DNA of 64,000 nt from Flavobacteriaceae bacterium UBA3356. Its GTDB lineage: Bacteria; Bacteroidota; Bacteroidia; Flavobacteriales; Flavobacteriaceae. A model generated the notes under the pieces. It did no database searches, was not told where the DNA came from, and saw only the letters and a list, made by a program, of their open reading frames with translations. Positions 50,908 to 59,894 of this stretch are shown in pieces (position 1 is the first letter of the stretch; each line of letters begins with the position of its first letter). Location of the stretch: NCBI GenBank assembly GCA_002360635.1, contig DEQW01000001.1:287583-351582 (forward strand). Direction: 5' to 3'. Made by a program: the position numbers and the translations under genes.

Positions 50908-52134
50908 ATGCCAGATAATTGTGACATCCTAATCATCGGCGGCGGAGCTGCCGGGTTTTTTACTGCAATCAATGCTGCAGAAAAAAACCCGCAGTTAAAA
51001 ATTATCCTTTTAGAACGAGGTAAAGAAGTACTAACAAAAGTAAAGGTTTCCGGCGGCGGACGCTGCAATGTAACCCACGCCGAGTTTTTACCAAAAGAGC
51101 TTACCCAAAACTATCCGCGGGGCGAAAAAGAGCTGTTAGGACCTTTTCATAGTTTTATGACGGGTGATACCATCGAGTGGTTTTCAAAACGTGGTATAGA
51201 GCTGAAAATTGAAGAAGACGGCCGGATGTTCCCGATAACAGACAGTTCCCAAACCATCATTGATTGTTTTATTTCAGAAACTGAACGGTTAGCGATTGAC
51301 GTGCTGAAAGGACAGTCGGTTAAATCAATAGAAAATAAAGGTAAATTTTGGAAAATAAAAACTGCTTCTGAAGAGTTTACAGCAGAAAAACTGGTCATTG
51401 CAACGGGAAGTAACCCTAAAATTTGGAAGTTGTTAGAAGGGTTAGACCATACTATAATTCCGCCAGTTCCCTCTTTATTCACTTTTAATATTGATGATAA
51501 ACGAATAAAAAAATTACCAGGAGTAAGCACCGAAGCTTCTGTAAAAGTTTTAAACGAAAATGCAAAAACAGTACTCGAAAGTGAAGGCCCATTACTAATC
51601 ACCCATTGGGGTATGAGCGGACCCGCTATTTTAAAGCTATCGGCTTGGGGCGCCCGATTATTAGAACCTACCAAATATCATTTCAACATTCAGGTTAATT
51701 GGTTGTTAGACTTTTCTTCTTCTGAAATAATTGAAAAATTTAAAAACCTTAAAATTGAACTTGCAAAAAAGTTAGTTACAAAAAACGCACAATTTGACCT
51801 TCCAAAACGGTTATGGAAAAGTTTGGTTGAAGCTTCAAATATTTCTGAAACTACAACTTGGGCTGATATTTCAAAAGAACAAATAGTGGCTTTGGCATCT
51901 CAACTTACCGAAGGGGTTTTTGATGTCCATGGGAAAAGCACCTTTAAAGAAGAGTTTGTTACTGCCGGAGGTGTTAAATTGAAAGAAGTAGATTTTAAAA
52001 CTTTTGAAAGCAAAAAACACAAAAACCTCTATTTTGCAGGCGAAGTGCTAAATATTGATGCCATTACTGGCGGCTTTAACTTTCAAAATGCCTGGACCGG
52101 AGGATATTTAGTGGCGCAATCTATCGCGAAATAA
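50908..52134 (+). CDS. BaiN/RdsA-family NAD(P)/FAD-dependent oxidoreductase (HI0933-like)
   Basis: The 408-residue flavoprotein has the N-terminal FAD motif IIGGGAAGFFTAINAAEKN, the KVKVSGGGRCNVTH block typical of the HI0933/BaiN group, THWGMSGPAILKLSAWGAR and the C-terminal GEVLNIDAITGGFNFQNAWTGGYLVAQSI. Reported members include bile-acid reductases and aminoacetone-linked enzymes, but the role in this genus is unknown. The DUF1697 gene starts one base after its stop. Confidence 0.88.
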   Translation: MPDNCDILIIGGGAAGFFTAINAAEKNPQLKIILLERGKEVLTKVKVSGGGRCNVTHAEFLPKELTQNYPRGEKELLGPFHSFMTGDTIEWFSKRGIELKIEEDGRMFPITDSSQTIIDCFISETERLAIDVLKGQSVKSIENKGKFWKIKTASEEFTAEKLVIATGSNPKIWKLLEGLDHTIIPPVPSLFTFNIDDKRIKKLPGVSTEASVKVLNENAKTVLESEGPLLITHWGMSGPAILKLSAWGARLLEPTKYHFNIQVNWLLDFSSSEIIEKFKNLKIELAKKLVTKNAQFDLPKRLWKSLVEASNISETTTWADISKEQIVALASQLTEGVFDVHGKSTFKEEFVTAGGVKLKEVDFKTFESKKHKNLYFAGEVLNIDAITGGFNFQNAWTGGYLVAQSIAK

Positions 52135-52135
52135 T

Positions 52136-52669
52136 ATGGAAAAACATATAGCTTTACTAAGAGGCATAAATGTTGGCGGACATAAAAAATTTACCAAAGC
52201 TCAACAGCTTGAGGTGTTATCAAGTTTAGGCTATGAGAATACTAATGTCTACTTACATACAGGGAATTGGTTCTTTGAAACTTCGGAAAACAAAGAAGAA
52301 ATAACCCAAAATATTTCCAAAGCTATACAAATCAAATTTGGTTGGGAACTACCCATACTAGTTTTAACACCTTCGGAAATTGAAAAAATTTTTCAGAATT
52401 GTCCTTTTTCCGAAGAAAAGAAAGTCAAAAGCTATTTTATACTTCTTTCAGAAAAACCTAACGAAAACTTGATTAAGGAAGTAAGTTTCATACAATATCC
52501 CAACGAAGAGATTATAATAACAGCTAATTGTATCTACTTTTATGCTTCCAAGGGGTACGGGCGTACCAAATTTAATATGAATACTTTTGAAAAGAAACTA
52601 AATGTAAGAGCAACCTCTCGAAATTATAGGACAATGACCAAACTACTTGAATTGAGCACTACCTTGTAA
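52136..52669 (+). CDS. DUF1697-family protein
   Basis: The 177-residue protein begins HIALLRGINVGGHKKFTKAQQLEVLSSLGYENTNVYLHTGNWFFET, the signature of DUF1697, and ends GRTKFNMNTFEKKLNVRATSRNYRTMTKLLEL. These small cytoplasmic proteins have two ferredoxin-like halves and no known reaction. The upstream gene is the BaiN-like oxidoreductase; the convergent CHAT-protease gene ends one base after its stop. Confidence 0.9.
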   Translation: MEKHIALLRGINVGGHKKFTKAQQLEVLSSLGYENTNVYLHTGNWFFETSENKEEITQNISKAIQIKFGWELPILVLTPSEIEKIFQNCPFSEEKKVKSYFILLSEKPNENLIKEVSFIQYPNEEIIITANCIYFYASKGYGRTKFNMNTFEKKLNVRATSRNYRTMTKLLELSTTL

Positions 52670-55600
52670 TCAACGTTTCAGAAATTTTTTTCTTCTAATA
52701 AAGAAATAAACCAAGCTACTTACCAGTAAAAAGATAATGACATATACGTACCACGGAAAACCATTTTGAGATAGCTCAATAGGCGCCTGATCACCCATAA
52801 TTGCCAGACCGCCCCAATAAAGTGGTGCTAAAGTTCGCCCCTCTGCATTAGAAAGATAGGTTAGTTTTGCTTCTTTTAAAGCTTGGTCTTTTGGTAAACC
52901 ATTTTGTAAATTATCATAAAAAGTTGCAATAATTTCGACACTTGATTGTTCGTCAATTTTCCAAAGACTAGTCAAAATACTCTCACTACCAGCATAGGCA
53001 AATGCGTGAGCCAAGGAAATCATTCCTTCTCCGGCTTGATAGGAAGGCTTGCCCGTTTCGCAAGCGGTTAGAATAGCTAGATCTGATGACAGATCGCAAT
53101 TATAAATTTGGTACGTGTATAAAAAGTTTTCATCTCTCTTTTCTTCCGAAGGGGTTTTGGCAAAAATCAGTCGGGACAGTTCTGGGCTTATATTGTCTGA
53201 CTCTGCATGCGTACCAATATGAATTATTTTATGATTTTTAGCATACTTTAAAAATATACTTTTCGAAGCGTTTTCATTACTATAAACACTACCCTTAAAT
53301 TTTTTGGAATATTTGTTGACCAAATCGATACTGAAAGGTTGCGGCAATAAGGTTAAATAACCCCGATCTAACAAAAGGGAATCTGAAACATTCGTTTTAT
53401 ATGCTGTTTTCATTTCTGAAGAAAAATGTGGTGCGAAAGCAACGTAGTTTTCAGAGAAGTTGGACTTAGAATTTTGATTTTCCAAGATTAAAAAACTGAA
53501 ATTATACGAAATGGTATGCTTTGCCAACAAGCTATTTGTTGCCAAATCTTTAAAAGAAGTGATTTTTTTTGGGGTTAACGTTTCAAAACTTATGTTGTAC
53601 AAATCGCCATCTGGAATAATGATGACTTTCTCAGTGTCTATTTCATTTTCAAAAGGTTTCCATAAAGCATCATATAGTTTTTTTAGTTTTGGCGCTACTT
53701 CATCAACACTAAAAAGATTTTCATTTACCTTGTTAATTTCCCTTTTTACATCTTCAAAAGATAATTTATGCAGCGTATTTCCAGTATTTGAGAGTATTAA
53801 TGCATATAATTTTTCTTCAATAAAAACGTACCTAACAACAGTGGTGTTAGCAGGGATAAACTGTTGCGTGTTTTTAAATGATGGAGCTATTTTAGCATAG
53901 CGCATTTGATAATATTTTGGGTAATTTCTTTTTAGTGAATCTTTAAATACCTCCCATTGGTTTGAGATTTCAAAATAGATGTTCATTCCTCCCTTTGAAA
54001 GTGAAGTTGAAAGTTTATTTCTCAAATCTTTTTCACGTATTAATACTGCGTTCGGGACATTGGGCACATTCATTTCATTACGAAGGTTCAATCGGGAACG
54101 AATTCGATTGTACAGCGATGTTTCGTGGAGGGAAAGCACGTTTTCCAAATATCTTTTGTTTCCTGTTTTTTCATACAATTCTGCATTTAATTGTTTTGCA
54201 AAATTGTAAAGTTGATTGTTTTCTTCAATGAGGACTTTCACATTTTCGGCGGAAGACACAAATTGCTTTCTTCGATTTAGTATTGAGATGGCTTCTTTTA
54301 AATTGATAAAGAGATGCTTTAAAAAAATGGTGTCTTTTTCTTTCTTCAGTAAATATTCAGACTTTGTTTTAACCAAAATCGCTACAGGTTTATTAAACTC
54401 CACCTGAATGGAATCCAGTGCATTTTCTCGTTGAAAAGCCTGGTCTTCAAATGTTTTTAATGCATTGGTACTGTACTCTAAAGCTTTTTCTGTTTCCCCT
54501 ATTTCAAGATAAATTTCCGCTAAATTCACGGTTTGCAAAAAAACTGGAAGGGTATTTTTTCCTTGGTGCTTGGTTACATAGCTATATGCATTTTCTGCCA
54601 ATTGCAAGGCTTTTTCTTTTTGGTTGTTTTTGGCATAAAATTGAGAAGCGTCTTCAAAAAAAGTTAGGATTATTGGGTCGTAATATTCTTGTGAGGAGGA
54701 ATTAAAATCTGTTGCGGCTTTTTCATAATATAGTTGTGCCTTTTCCACTTGTTTGTTTTCAGCATAGATTTTCGCCAAACCGTAATGGGCACTTGCGCTC
54801 CAATCGTAAAAAGTACCAGGCAGTTTTTTTATAGCAGTAATACCTTGATTAAAATATTTTTCCGATTCTTGAAAGTTCATGAGGTTTAAATGCGCATTGC
54901 CCAGCAGGATTTTCGATTTAAACAATTCTGGATTTCCTTCTTTAAACAGTTGCTTTTTTCCGTGACTCGAAAAAGTCAATAGGTCTAAATTTTTATTATA
55001 ATCTCCCAATTTTTCATAAATACCAGCCAAATTATCTATGTACTGAAAATGTGCTCGTTGGGCATCGTTTTTTTTATAGGCTTCAGCATCAGATTCCAGA
55101 AATTTTTTATTGTAACCGATACATTTTTTCATCGCCTCCAGACCTTGGGTTGTTTGGCCTTGGAAAATGTAAAGACCTGCAATATTATTTAGCAATAACG
55201 CAGGCCTATAGTATGAGTTTATAGGCGAATCTTCCAATTGTGCGACATTATCCACTGCTTTTTGGTAATAATAAATAGCACTATCAATTTTTGAAGCATA
55301 ATACATAGAAGTGCCCATCCCAGAATAACTGAAATAATAATCTAAAAAGTTGGTTTCAGGGTCACTTTTGTAAGATTTTAATGCCTTTTTGTAATTATCA
55401 ATCGCTTGGCTTACGTTTCCTTCCCGCAACTGTCCTGTGCCCAAATTATAATATCCTTTGCCTATTTTTTTTCCAGGCTTTCCAGGAATTTTTAGAGCAT
55501 ATTGCAGTGCATTTTTATGACTTTTGGTTTCTTCTTTATGAAGACCAATAGATTGATAAAAAGAAGCTATTTCGGCATATAAATCTTGTAAGTAAATAGG

Positions 55601-55897
55601 GTTTGAAGTGTGTTCTTTAAAATCACTTACAAAGGCATTCATTTCTTTAATCGCTAGTTGCTGGTTGGAATTTTCCAACATTATTTTACCTACATAATAG
55701 GGATAACCAAAGAGGGAATCGTATCTTTTATTGGTTTTATAACGCTCAACTTGAGCATACAACTCGGTTTGTGCCGTTTTATATTTTTTTTCTGAAAGTA
55801 AACTATCCAGAAGGGATGTTCCAGTCTTTTGTTGTGCCAACCCGAATTGCGATATAAAAATCACGAAAACGATGAATGGTACGACAAAAGTTTTCAT
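52670..55897 (-). CDS. Periplasmic TPR-CHAT protease-like protein
   Basis: The 1075-residue protein has a signal peptide, about 10 TPR-like repeats (residues 35-520; ALEYSTNALKTFED and NNIAGLYIFQGQ style), a linking helical region, and a CHAT domain at about 720-1035. The caspase-like dyad is visible: His897 in HIGTHAE and Cys946 in LTACETG. A membrane helix (VYVIIFLLVSSLVYFFIRR) closes the protein. It would present the CHAT domain in the periplasm, tethered to a membrane. Gene order with an ECF sigma factor and a TPR membrane protein is typical of Bacteroidota; the substrate is unknown. Confidence 0.85.
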   Translation of the reverse strand: MKTFVVPFIVFVIFISQFGLAQQKTGTSLLDSLLSEKKYKTAQTELYAQVERYKTNKRYDSLFGYPYYVGKIMLENSNQQLAIKEMNAFVSDFKEHTSNPIYLQDLYAEIASFYQSIGLHKEETKSHKNALQYALKIPGKPGKKIGKGYYNLGTGQLREGNVSQAIDNYKKALKSYKSDPETNFLDYYFSYSGMGTSMYYASKIDSAIYYYQKAVDNVAQLEDSPINSYYRPALLLNNIAGLYIFQGQTTQGLEAMKKCIGYNKKFLESDAEAYKKNDAQRAHFQYIDNLAGIYEKLGDYNKNLDLLTFSSHGKKQLFKEGNPELFKSKILLGNAHLNLMNFQESEKYFNQGITAIKKLPGTFYDWSASAHYGLAKIYAENKQVEKAQLYYEKAATDFNSSSQEYYDPIILTFFEDASQFYAKNNQKEKALQLAENAYSYVTKHQGKNTLPVFLQTVNLAEIYLEIGETEKALEYSTNALKTFEDQAFQRENALDSIQVEFNKPVAILVKTKSEYLLKKEKDTIFLKHLFINLKEAISILNRRKQFVSSAENVKVLIEENNQLYNFAKQLNAELYEKTGNKRYLENVLSLHETSLYNRIRSRLNLRNEMNVPNVPNAVLIREKDLRNKLSTSLSKGGMNIYFEISNQWEVFKDSLKRNYPKYYQMRYAKIAPSFKNTQQFIPANTTVVRYVFIEEKLYALILSNTGNTLHKLSFEDVKREINKVNENLFSVDEVAPKLKKLYDALWKPFENEIDTEKVIIIPDGDLYNISFETLTPKKITSFKDLATNSLLAKHTISYNFSFLILENQNSKSNFSENYVAFAPHFSSEMKTAYKTNVSDSLLLDRGYLTLLPQPFSIDLVNKYSKKFKGSVYSNENASKSIFLKYAKNHKIIHIGTHAESDNISPELSRLIFAKTPSEEKRDENFLYTYQIYNCDLSSDLAILTACETGKPSYQAGEGMISLAHAFAYAGSESILTSLWKIDEQSSVEIIATFYDNLQNGLPKDQALKEAKLTYLSNAEGRTLAPLYWGGLAIMGDQAPIELSQNGFPWYVYVIIFLLVSSLVYFFIRRKKFLKR

Positions 55898-55898
55898 C

Positions 55899-56651
55899 TT
55901 ATTTGTTTAGTTCTTTTAATATTGTTTGACTTTCGTCATTGTTACTTTTTTCGAAGTTTGTTTTTGCTTTTTCAATTTCACCACTCTTTAAAAGTGCTAG
56001 ACCTAAATAATAATAGCTTTCCTGAAGAAACATACTAGATTGGGTATTTGACACTTCAGTAAGGTAATCAATAGCTTCTCTTTCTTTTTTTTCAGCAAGG
56101 TAGGCTACACCCAAAAAATAATTCAACGTATCGTTTTCTGGTTTTTCACTTAGCAAAGGTTTCCATTTTTCAATGGCAGTTTTGTAGTTTTCCTGCTTAT
56201 AATCTACCATCCCATCAAAAAAAGTATAGTTATTGGTTGTACTCATAGTGGTGGGCAAACCAGGATCAGGCCTAAAATGTTCGGCAAATAATCTTTGATT
56301 GGAATCAGCTGAATTAAAAAACCACAATATACCGAACACCACAACCAGAACGGCAGCAATAGCATATAAATGGATTTTAGACCGTTTAGGCTTTTGTATT
56401 AGCTTCGCTTTGTTCAGCACTTTTGAATGCGTCTGTGGAAGCTCTTTATGAAAATCGTCCAATTTATTTTTTAAAGCCGAAGCTTCGACTCCGTCTATAA
56501 GCGTCCTCACCTCGTTTACTTTTTGTTGTAATGATGGGTCACTGGAAATTTTGTCAATAAAGGCCTTCTGTTCTTCAGCAGTCATAGCATTATTGATATA
56601 CTTTTCTATGATTTCAAATTCCTCTTTTGTTATGCTCTGTTTCTCTTTCAT
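55899..56651 (-). CDS. Membrane protein with TPR-like tail, probable partner of the sigma factor
   Basis: The 250-residue protein has a cytoplasmic N-terminal helical part (KEEFEIIEKYINNAMTAEEQKAFIDKISSDPSLQQKV), resembling anti-sigma N-terminal segments, a membrane helix (about 115-135, YAIAAVLVVVFGILWFF) and a periplasmic TPR-like domain (YFLGVAYLAEKKEREAIDYL). It overlaps the sigma gene by 4 bases and ends two bases before the CHAT gene start. Regulation of the sigma factor is inferred from this arrangement. Confidence 0.7.
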   Translation of the reverse strand: MKEKQSITKEEFEIIEKYINNAMTAEEQKAFIDKISSDPSLQQKVNEVRTLIDGVEASALKNKLDDFHKELPQTHSKVLNKAKLIQKPKRSKIHLYAIAAVLVVVFGILWFFNSADSNQRLFAEHFRPDPGLPTTMSTTNNYTFFDGMVDYKQENYKTAIEKWKPLLSEKPENDTLNYFLGVAYLAEKKEREAIDYLTEVSNTQSSMFLQESYYYLGLALLKSGEIEKAKTNFEKSNNDESQTILKELNK

Positions 56652-57223
56652 GATTTTATTGGGGATAATGTCAGTTCTCTCAATTTATTGATGCAACGGT
56701 ATTTTTTGTTTCGAGCCGAAGACTCTTCAATTTCAAATTCCGAAGCAATCTCTCGCATAGATTTTTTGTTGTAATAAAAGTCGGTTAACAGTCTTTTACA
56801 TTCCACACCTAATCTTTCAAAGGCTTTCAAGGTTTGTTTTTGTTTCTTTTCAGTTTCTACATCTATCTCTTTTGAAACATCTACTTCCAAGTTGTTTTCT
56901 AAAGGTTCAAAAGAAGTTGTCTTTTTAAATCGTGATGAACGTAAAAAATCCAGCCACTTATATTTCGCTATTTGATATAAATAACCTTGCACGGCCGTTT
57001 CATTTTCAGGTATAAATTTTCCGTCTTTAATATTTCGCCAAACCGTGATAAATGCTTCTTGGTATATGTCTTTTGCTTGGGGCATCGTACCATTATTTTT
57101 TAAAATGTACTGTTCGGTTTTATAAAAATTTTCGGTGTATAGTTTATGCAAAGCCCGTTCATCATTGGCTTTTATGGCAGTTACTAATTTAAACTGCCTT
57201 TCTATGTGTCTGATTTCCCCCAT
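56648..57223 (-). CDS. ECF-type RNA polymerase sigma-70 factor
   Basis: The 191-residue protein has region 2 (LHKLYTENFYKTEQYILKNNG, then AKDIYQEAFITVWRNIKDG) and region 4 (LGVECKRLLTDFYYNKKSMREIASEFEIEESSARNKKYRCINKLREL) of ECF sigma factors, separated by a linker of about 50 residues. It should direct transcription of an unknown regulon and lies upstream of a membrane TPR protein and a CHAT protease, in an overlapping operon. Confidence 0.88.
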   Translation of the reverse strand: MGEIRHIERQFKLVTAIKANDERALHKLYTENFYKTEQYILKNNGTMPQAKDIYQEAFITVWRNIKDGKFIPENETAVQGYLYQIAKYKWLDFLRSSRFKKTTSFEPLENNLEVDVSKEIDVETEKKQKQTLKAFERLGVECKRLLTDFYYNKKSMREIASEFEIEESSARNKKYRCINKLRELTLSPIKS

Positions 57224-57261
57224 CTTGTAGATAAAGGAAAGTTACACATTTTTTTAATTTT

Positions 57262-58425
57262 TTAATTTTCTTTTTCAAACTTCACCCATTCGCTTCCATT
57301 AATTTTATTGTCTATTCGAGGATCGTATAACGAATTGTCCGTTCCAAAGTATTCACCATTGTTGTTTACCCAATAATACTTGTTTCCAGATTGTACGTTA
57401 TAATGCTCATTGGTTTCATGATTGGCAATCACAGTGCGTTCACCAATCATATTTACAGATTTTGAATGTCCTGCATTGTTAATATCACTTCGTTTTAAAT
57501 AGCCTGCATGACTAATATCTGAAATTTCACTATATGTTTTGGCAATAGAACTTGATGCATTGCCTCGAGCATTAATGGCCGCCATACGCTGTTGGTGAGC
57601 TTGGGCACTTTCAGCAGATTTCATGGCCCAAAATTGTTCGTTTTGTTGTATTTGCCCCATTAACTTTCCATTCATCATCTGTTGCCATTGTGGGTTGATT
57701 TCAGTATTGGCAGCGCCATGCAAATACGCCTTTGTCGCCTTTTCAAAATAAGCTTGCGGTGCTTCTAATTCCGTTGTTTGCAACGTCCAATGAACAATTT
57801 GGTTTTTGGTTATAATATTCTGCAAAATGATTATAAAAGACTGGTTGCCGTTGCTGTCTTTCCATTCGGTTCCCAAGGTTTTATACTGCCGTTGCGAGCC
57901 GGTTTGCGGCATTCCGGCAGAAAAACGTTGCCAGAAGGCTTCCACTTTTGGCAATGGATACGATTTTATAAAGCTATAGCCTTCTGCGTGAGCAGCAGGT
58001 TGAATAAATTGTTGCACCACTTGCTCCAATGAATATACAGGTACAATTTGTTGACCTGCCATCTGTAGGGTTTGTTGTGTATAAGGGTCATTGGAATATG
58101 CAAAAGTCATGCTTTCCGTTTTGTTTACCCTTACATTGTTTGGTCCAGTAATAAAATATTGAGCATTCGGTTCCTGATGAATTAGCCAATCCGCTGGTAA
58201 GGGCATTCTATACTGTATCATTCCAGATTTTGCATCTTTTACATATTGAAACTTAGTGCTTTTTTCTTGTTGCGTTTTTACACCTATTTTTCTACTCAAT
58301 GTAGTTTTATTGGATATATCTTGTTTATCATAAGCAACCTCATTAATAGTTTCTTCAAGTTTAGAAGTACCCATCACACAAGATGAAAGAAATATAGTTA
58401 CGGAAACCAATAGTATCGTTTTCAT
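57262..58425 (-). CDS. Lipoprotein of unknown function upstream of the ECF operon
   Basis: The 387-residue protein has a lipoprotein signal (TIFLSSC, Cys16) and a mixed region without a family I recognise. Residues 65-260 include MIQYRMPLPADWLIHQE, AYSNDPYTQQTLQMAGQQIVPVYSLEQVVQ and FSAGMPQTGSQRQYKTLG; the C-terminal third is rich in Asn, Gln and Gly (YWVNNNGEYFGTD). It precedes the sigma gene by 38 bases and may share the transcript. Surface or periplasmic location is expected. Confidence 0.6.
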   Translation of the reverse strand: MKTILLVSVTIFLSSCVMGTSKLEETINEVAYDKQDISNKTTLSRKIGVKTQQEKSTKFQYVKDAKSGMIQYRMPLPADWLIHQEPNAQYFITGPNNVRVNKTESMTFAYSNDPYTQQTLQMAGQQIVPVYSLEQVVQQFIQPAAHAEGYSFIKSYPLPKVEAFWQRFSAGMPQTGSQRQYKTLGTEWKDSNGNQSFIIILQNIITKNQIVHWTLQTTELEAPQAYFEKATKAYLHGAANTEINPQWQQMMNGKLMGQIQQNEQFWAMKSAESAQAHQQRMAAINARGNASSSIAKTYSEISDISHAGYLKRSDINNAGHSKSVNMIGERTVIANHETNEHYNVQSGNKYYWVNNNGEYFGTDNSLYDPRIDNKINGSEWVKFEKEN

Positions 58426-58511
58426 AAAAAAAGTATTTAAGTTTCTTATCTATTGCTTCATCGTAATTTATTTAATATGTCATCATAAAAACCTTCACCC
58501 CTTTTTAAAAT

Positions 58512-58539
58512 AAAAAAACGCCCTGGGTCTAGGGCGTTT
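58512..58539 (-). terminator. Minus-strand rho-independent terminator
   Basis: A stem (ACGCCCT/AGGGCGT, 58518-58524 and 58531-58537) is followed, on the minus strand, by a run of T (complement of 58512-58518). It ends a transcript coming from the right, where only a tiny ORF is seen. Confidence 0.75.
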
Positions 58540-58624
58540 AGCAAACCACTCCAATCCTCCTCAAAACAGGAATTGATTTTTTAGCTATTTCTGAAACATC
58601 GGTTTGTTTATAAAATGTCATCAT
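58538..58624 (-). CDS. Possible 28-residue small protein or gene remnant
   Basis: On the minus strand an ATG-ATG start at 58624 leads into a short frame with TFYKQTDVSEIAKKSIPVL and RRIGVVC, ending in TAA directly at a strong terminator hairpin. Such an ending implies a transcript finishes here, so the frame may be a real small protein or the last codons of a lost gene. No TANNTTTG promoter is seen just upstream on this strand. Confidence 0.35.
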   Translation of the reverse strand: MMTFYKQTDVSEIAKKSIPVLRRIGVVC

Positions 58625-58659
58625 ACTTTTTAACTCTTTTATCGCATATGGCAATTACC

Positions 58660-58667
58660 TATATTTG
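58660..58667 (+). promoter_or_regulatory. -7 box TATATTTG of the mevalonate decarboxylase gene
   Basis: Perfect TANNTTTG match 21 bases upstream of the start, giving a very short leader. Confidence 0.6.
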
Positions 58668-58688
58668 CTTTATTGAAAAAACCAACTC

Positions 58689-59771
58689 ATGACGGAAGCC
58701 CATTTCATCCCCCAACCTTATACCAAGACCCTTGAAAACGGCAGCGTATCTTGGCAAAGTCCTAGCAATATTGCTTTGGTAAAATATTGGGGAAAATATG
58801 GCGAGCAACTGCCTAAAAATGCTTCTATTAGTTTTACGTTGAGTAATTGTCATACAAAAACAACTCTTTCTTTTGAAAAAGCAACTTCTACTGAAGATTT
58901 TCAATTTGAAGTGTATTTGGACGGAAAAAAAGAAGAAGGTTTTGAACCAAAAATTCAAAAATTCTTTGAACGGATTGAAAGGTACGTTCCTTTTCTGAAG
59001 GATTACAAATTTAAAATTGAAACCAGTAATAGTTTTCCACACAGCAGCGGGATTGCTTCTTCGGCTAGCGGGATGAGCGCGTTGGCGTTATGCTTACTTT
59101 CAATTGAAAAGCAATTAGCTTCAGAAGAAATTTCAAAAGAATTTTTTAATAAAAAAGCTTCTTTTTTAGCACGATTAGGCTCTGGAAGTGCCTGTAGAAG
59201 TATTAAAGGCCCACTTATTGTTTGGGGAAAACATGCAGATATTGAAGGAAGCAGTAATTTATTTGGAACAAAATATCCTTTTGAAGTTCACGATAATTTC
59301 AAAAACTACCAAGACACTATTTTGTTGGTCGATAAAGGTGAAAAACAAGTGAGCAGCACGATTGGACATAATTTAATGCACGACCATCCTTTTTCCGAAC
59401 AACGATTTCAGCAAGCTAATGACAATCTTTCAAAACTCATCCCAGTTTTAAAAGAAGGGAATATTTCAAAATTCATAAAAATCATCGAAAGCGAAGCCTT
59501 GTCATTGCATGCCATGATGATGACGTCTATGCCTTATTTCATATTAATGAAGCCTAATACACTGGAAATTATTAACCGTATTTGGAATTTCAGAAAAGAG
59601 ACTAAAAGTAACGTTTGCTTTACGCTAGATGCTGGTGCCAATGTGCATGTGTTGTACCCTGAAGCCGAAAAAGAAACTGTTTCAACCTTTATTGAAGCTG
59701 AATTAAAGCCGTTTTGTAAAAACGGTGAATATATTCATGACCAAACAGGCAACGGTTCCACTACCCTTTAA
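58689..59771 (+). CDS. mvaD: Diphosphomevalonate decarboxylase
   Basis: The 360-residue GHMP-fold enzyme converts mevalonate 5-diphosphate to isopentenyl diphosphate. Visible blocks are SPSNIALVKYWGKYGEQLPKNASISFTL (substrate site), NSFPHSSGIASSASGMSALAL (GHMP phosphate loop), ARLGSGSACRSIKGPLIVWG and FTLDAGANVHVLYP (catalytic Asp). All are intact. A mevalonate-kinase-like gene lies 123 bases downstream, supporting a mevalonate pathway for isoprenoids. Confidence 0.93.
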   Translation: MTEAHFIPQPYTKTLENGSVSWQSPSNIALVKYWGKYGEQLPKNASISFTLSNCHTKTTLSFEKATSTEDFQFEVYLDGKKEEGFEPKIQKFFERIERYVPFLKDYKFKIETSNSFPHSSGIASSASGMSALALCLLSIEKQLASEEISKEFFNKKASFLARLGSGSACRSIKGPLIVWGKHADIEGSSNLFGTKYPFEVHDNFKNYQDTILLVDKGEKQVSSTIGHNLMHDHPFSEQRFQQANDNLSKLIPVLKEGNISKFIKIIESEALSLHAMMMTSMPYFILMKPNTLEIINRIWNFRKETKSNVCFTLDAGANVHVLYPEAEKETVSTFIEAELKPFCKNGEYIHDQTGNGSTTL

Positions 59772-59836
59772 ACTGCTCTAACTGATTGAAAAAGCATATT
59801 TTATAATAAATTTCAGAAAAATACGAGTTCCATTCT

Positions 59837-59844
59837 TATCTTTG
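59837..59844 (+). promoter_or_regulatory. -7 box TATCTTTG of the GHMP kinase gene
   Basis: Perfect TANNTTTG match 50 bases upstream of the start codon. Confidence 0.55.
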
Positions 59845-59894
59845 CAGTACTGAAGGAAAATCAGTACATTTAAAAAACCATTAACCATTACTTT

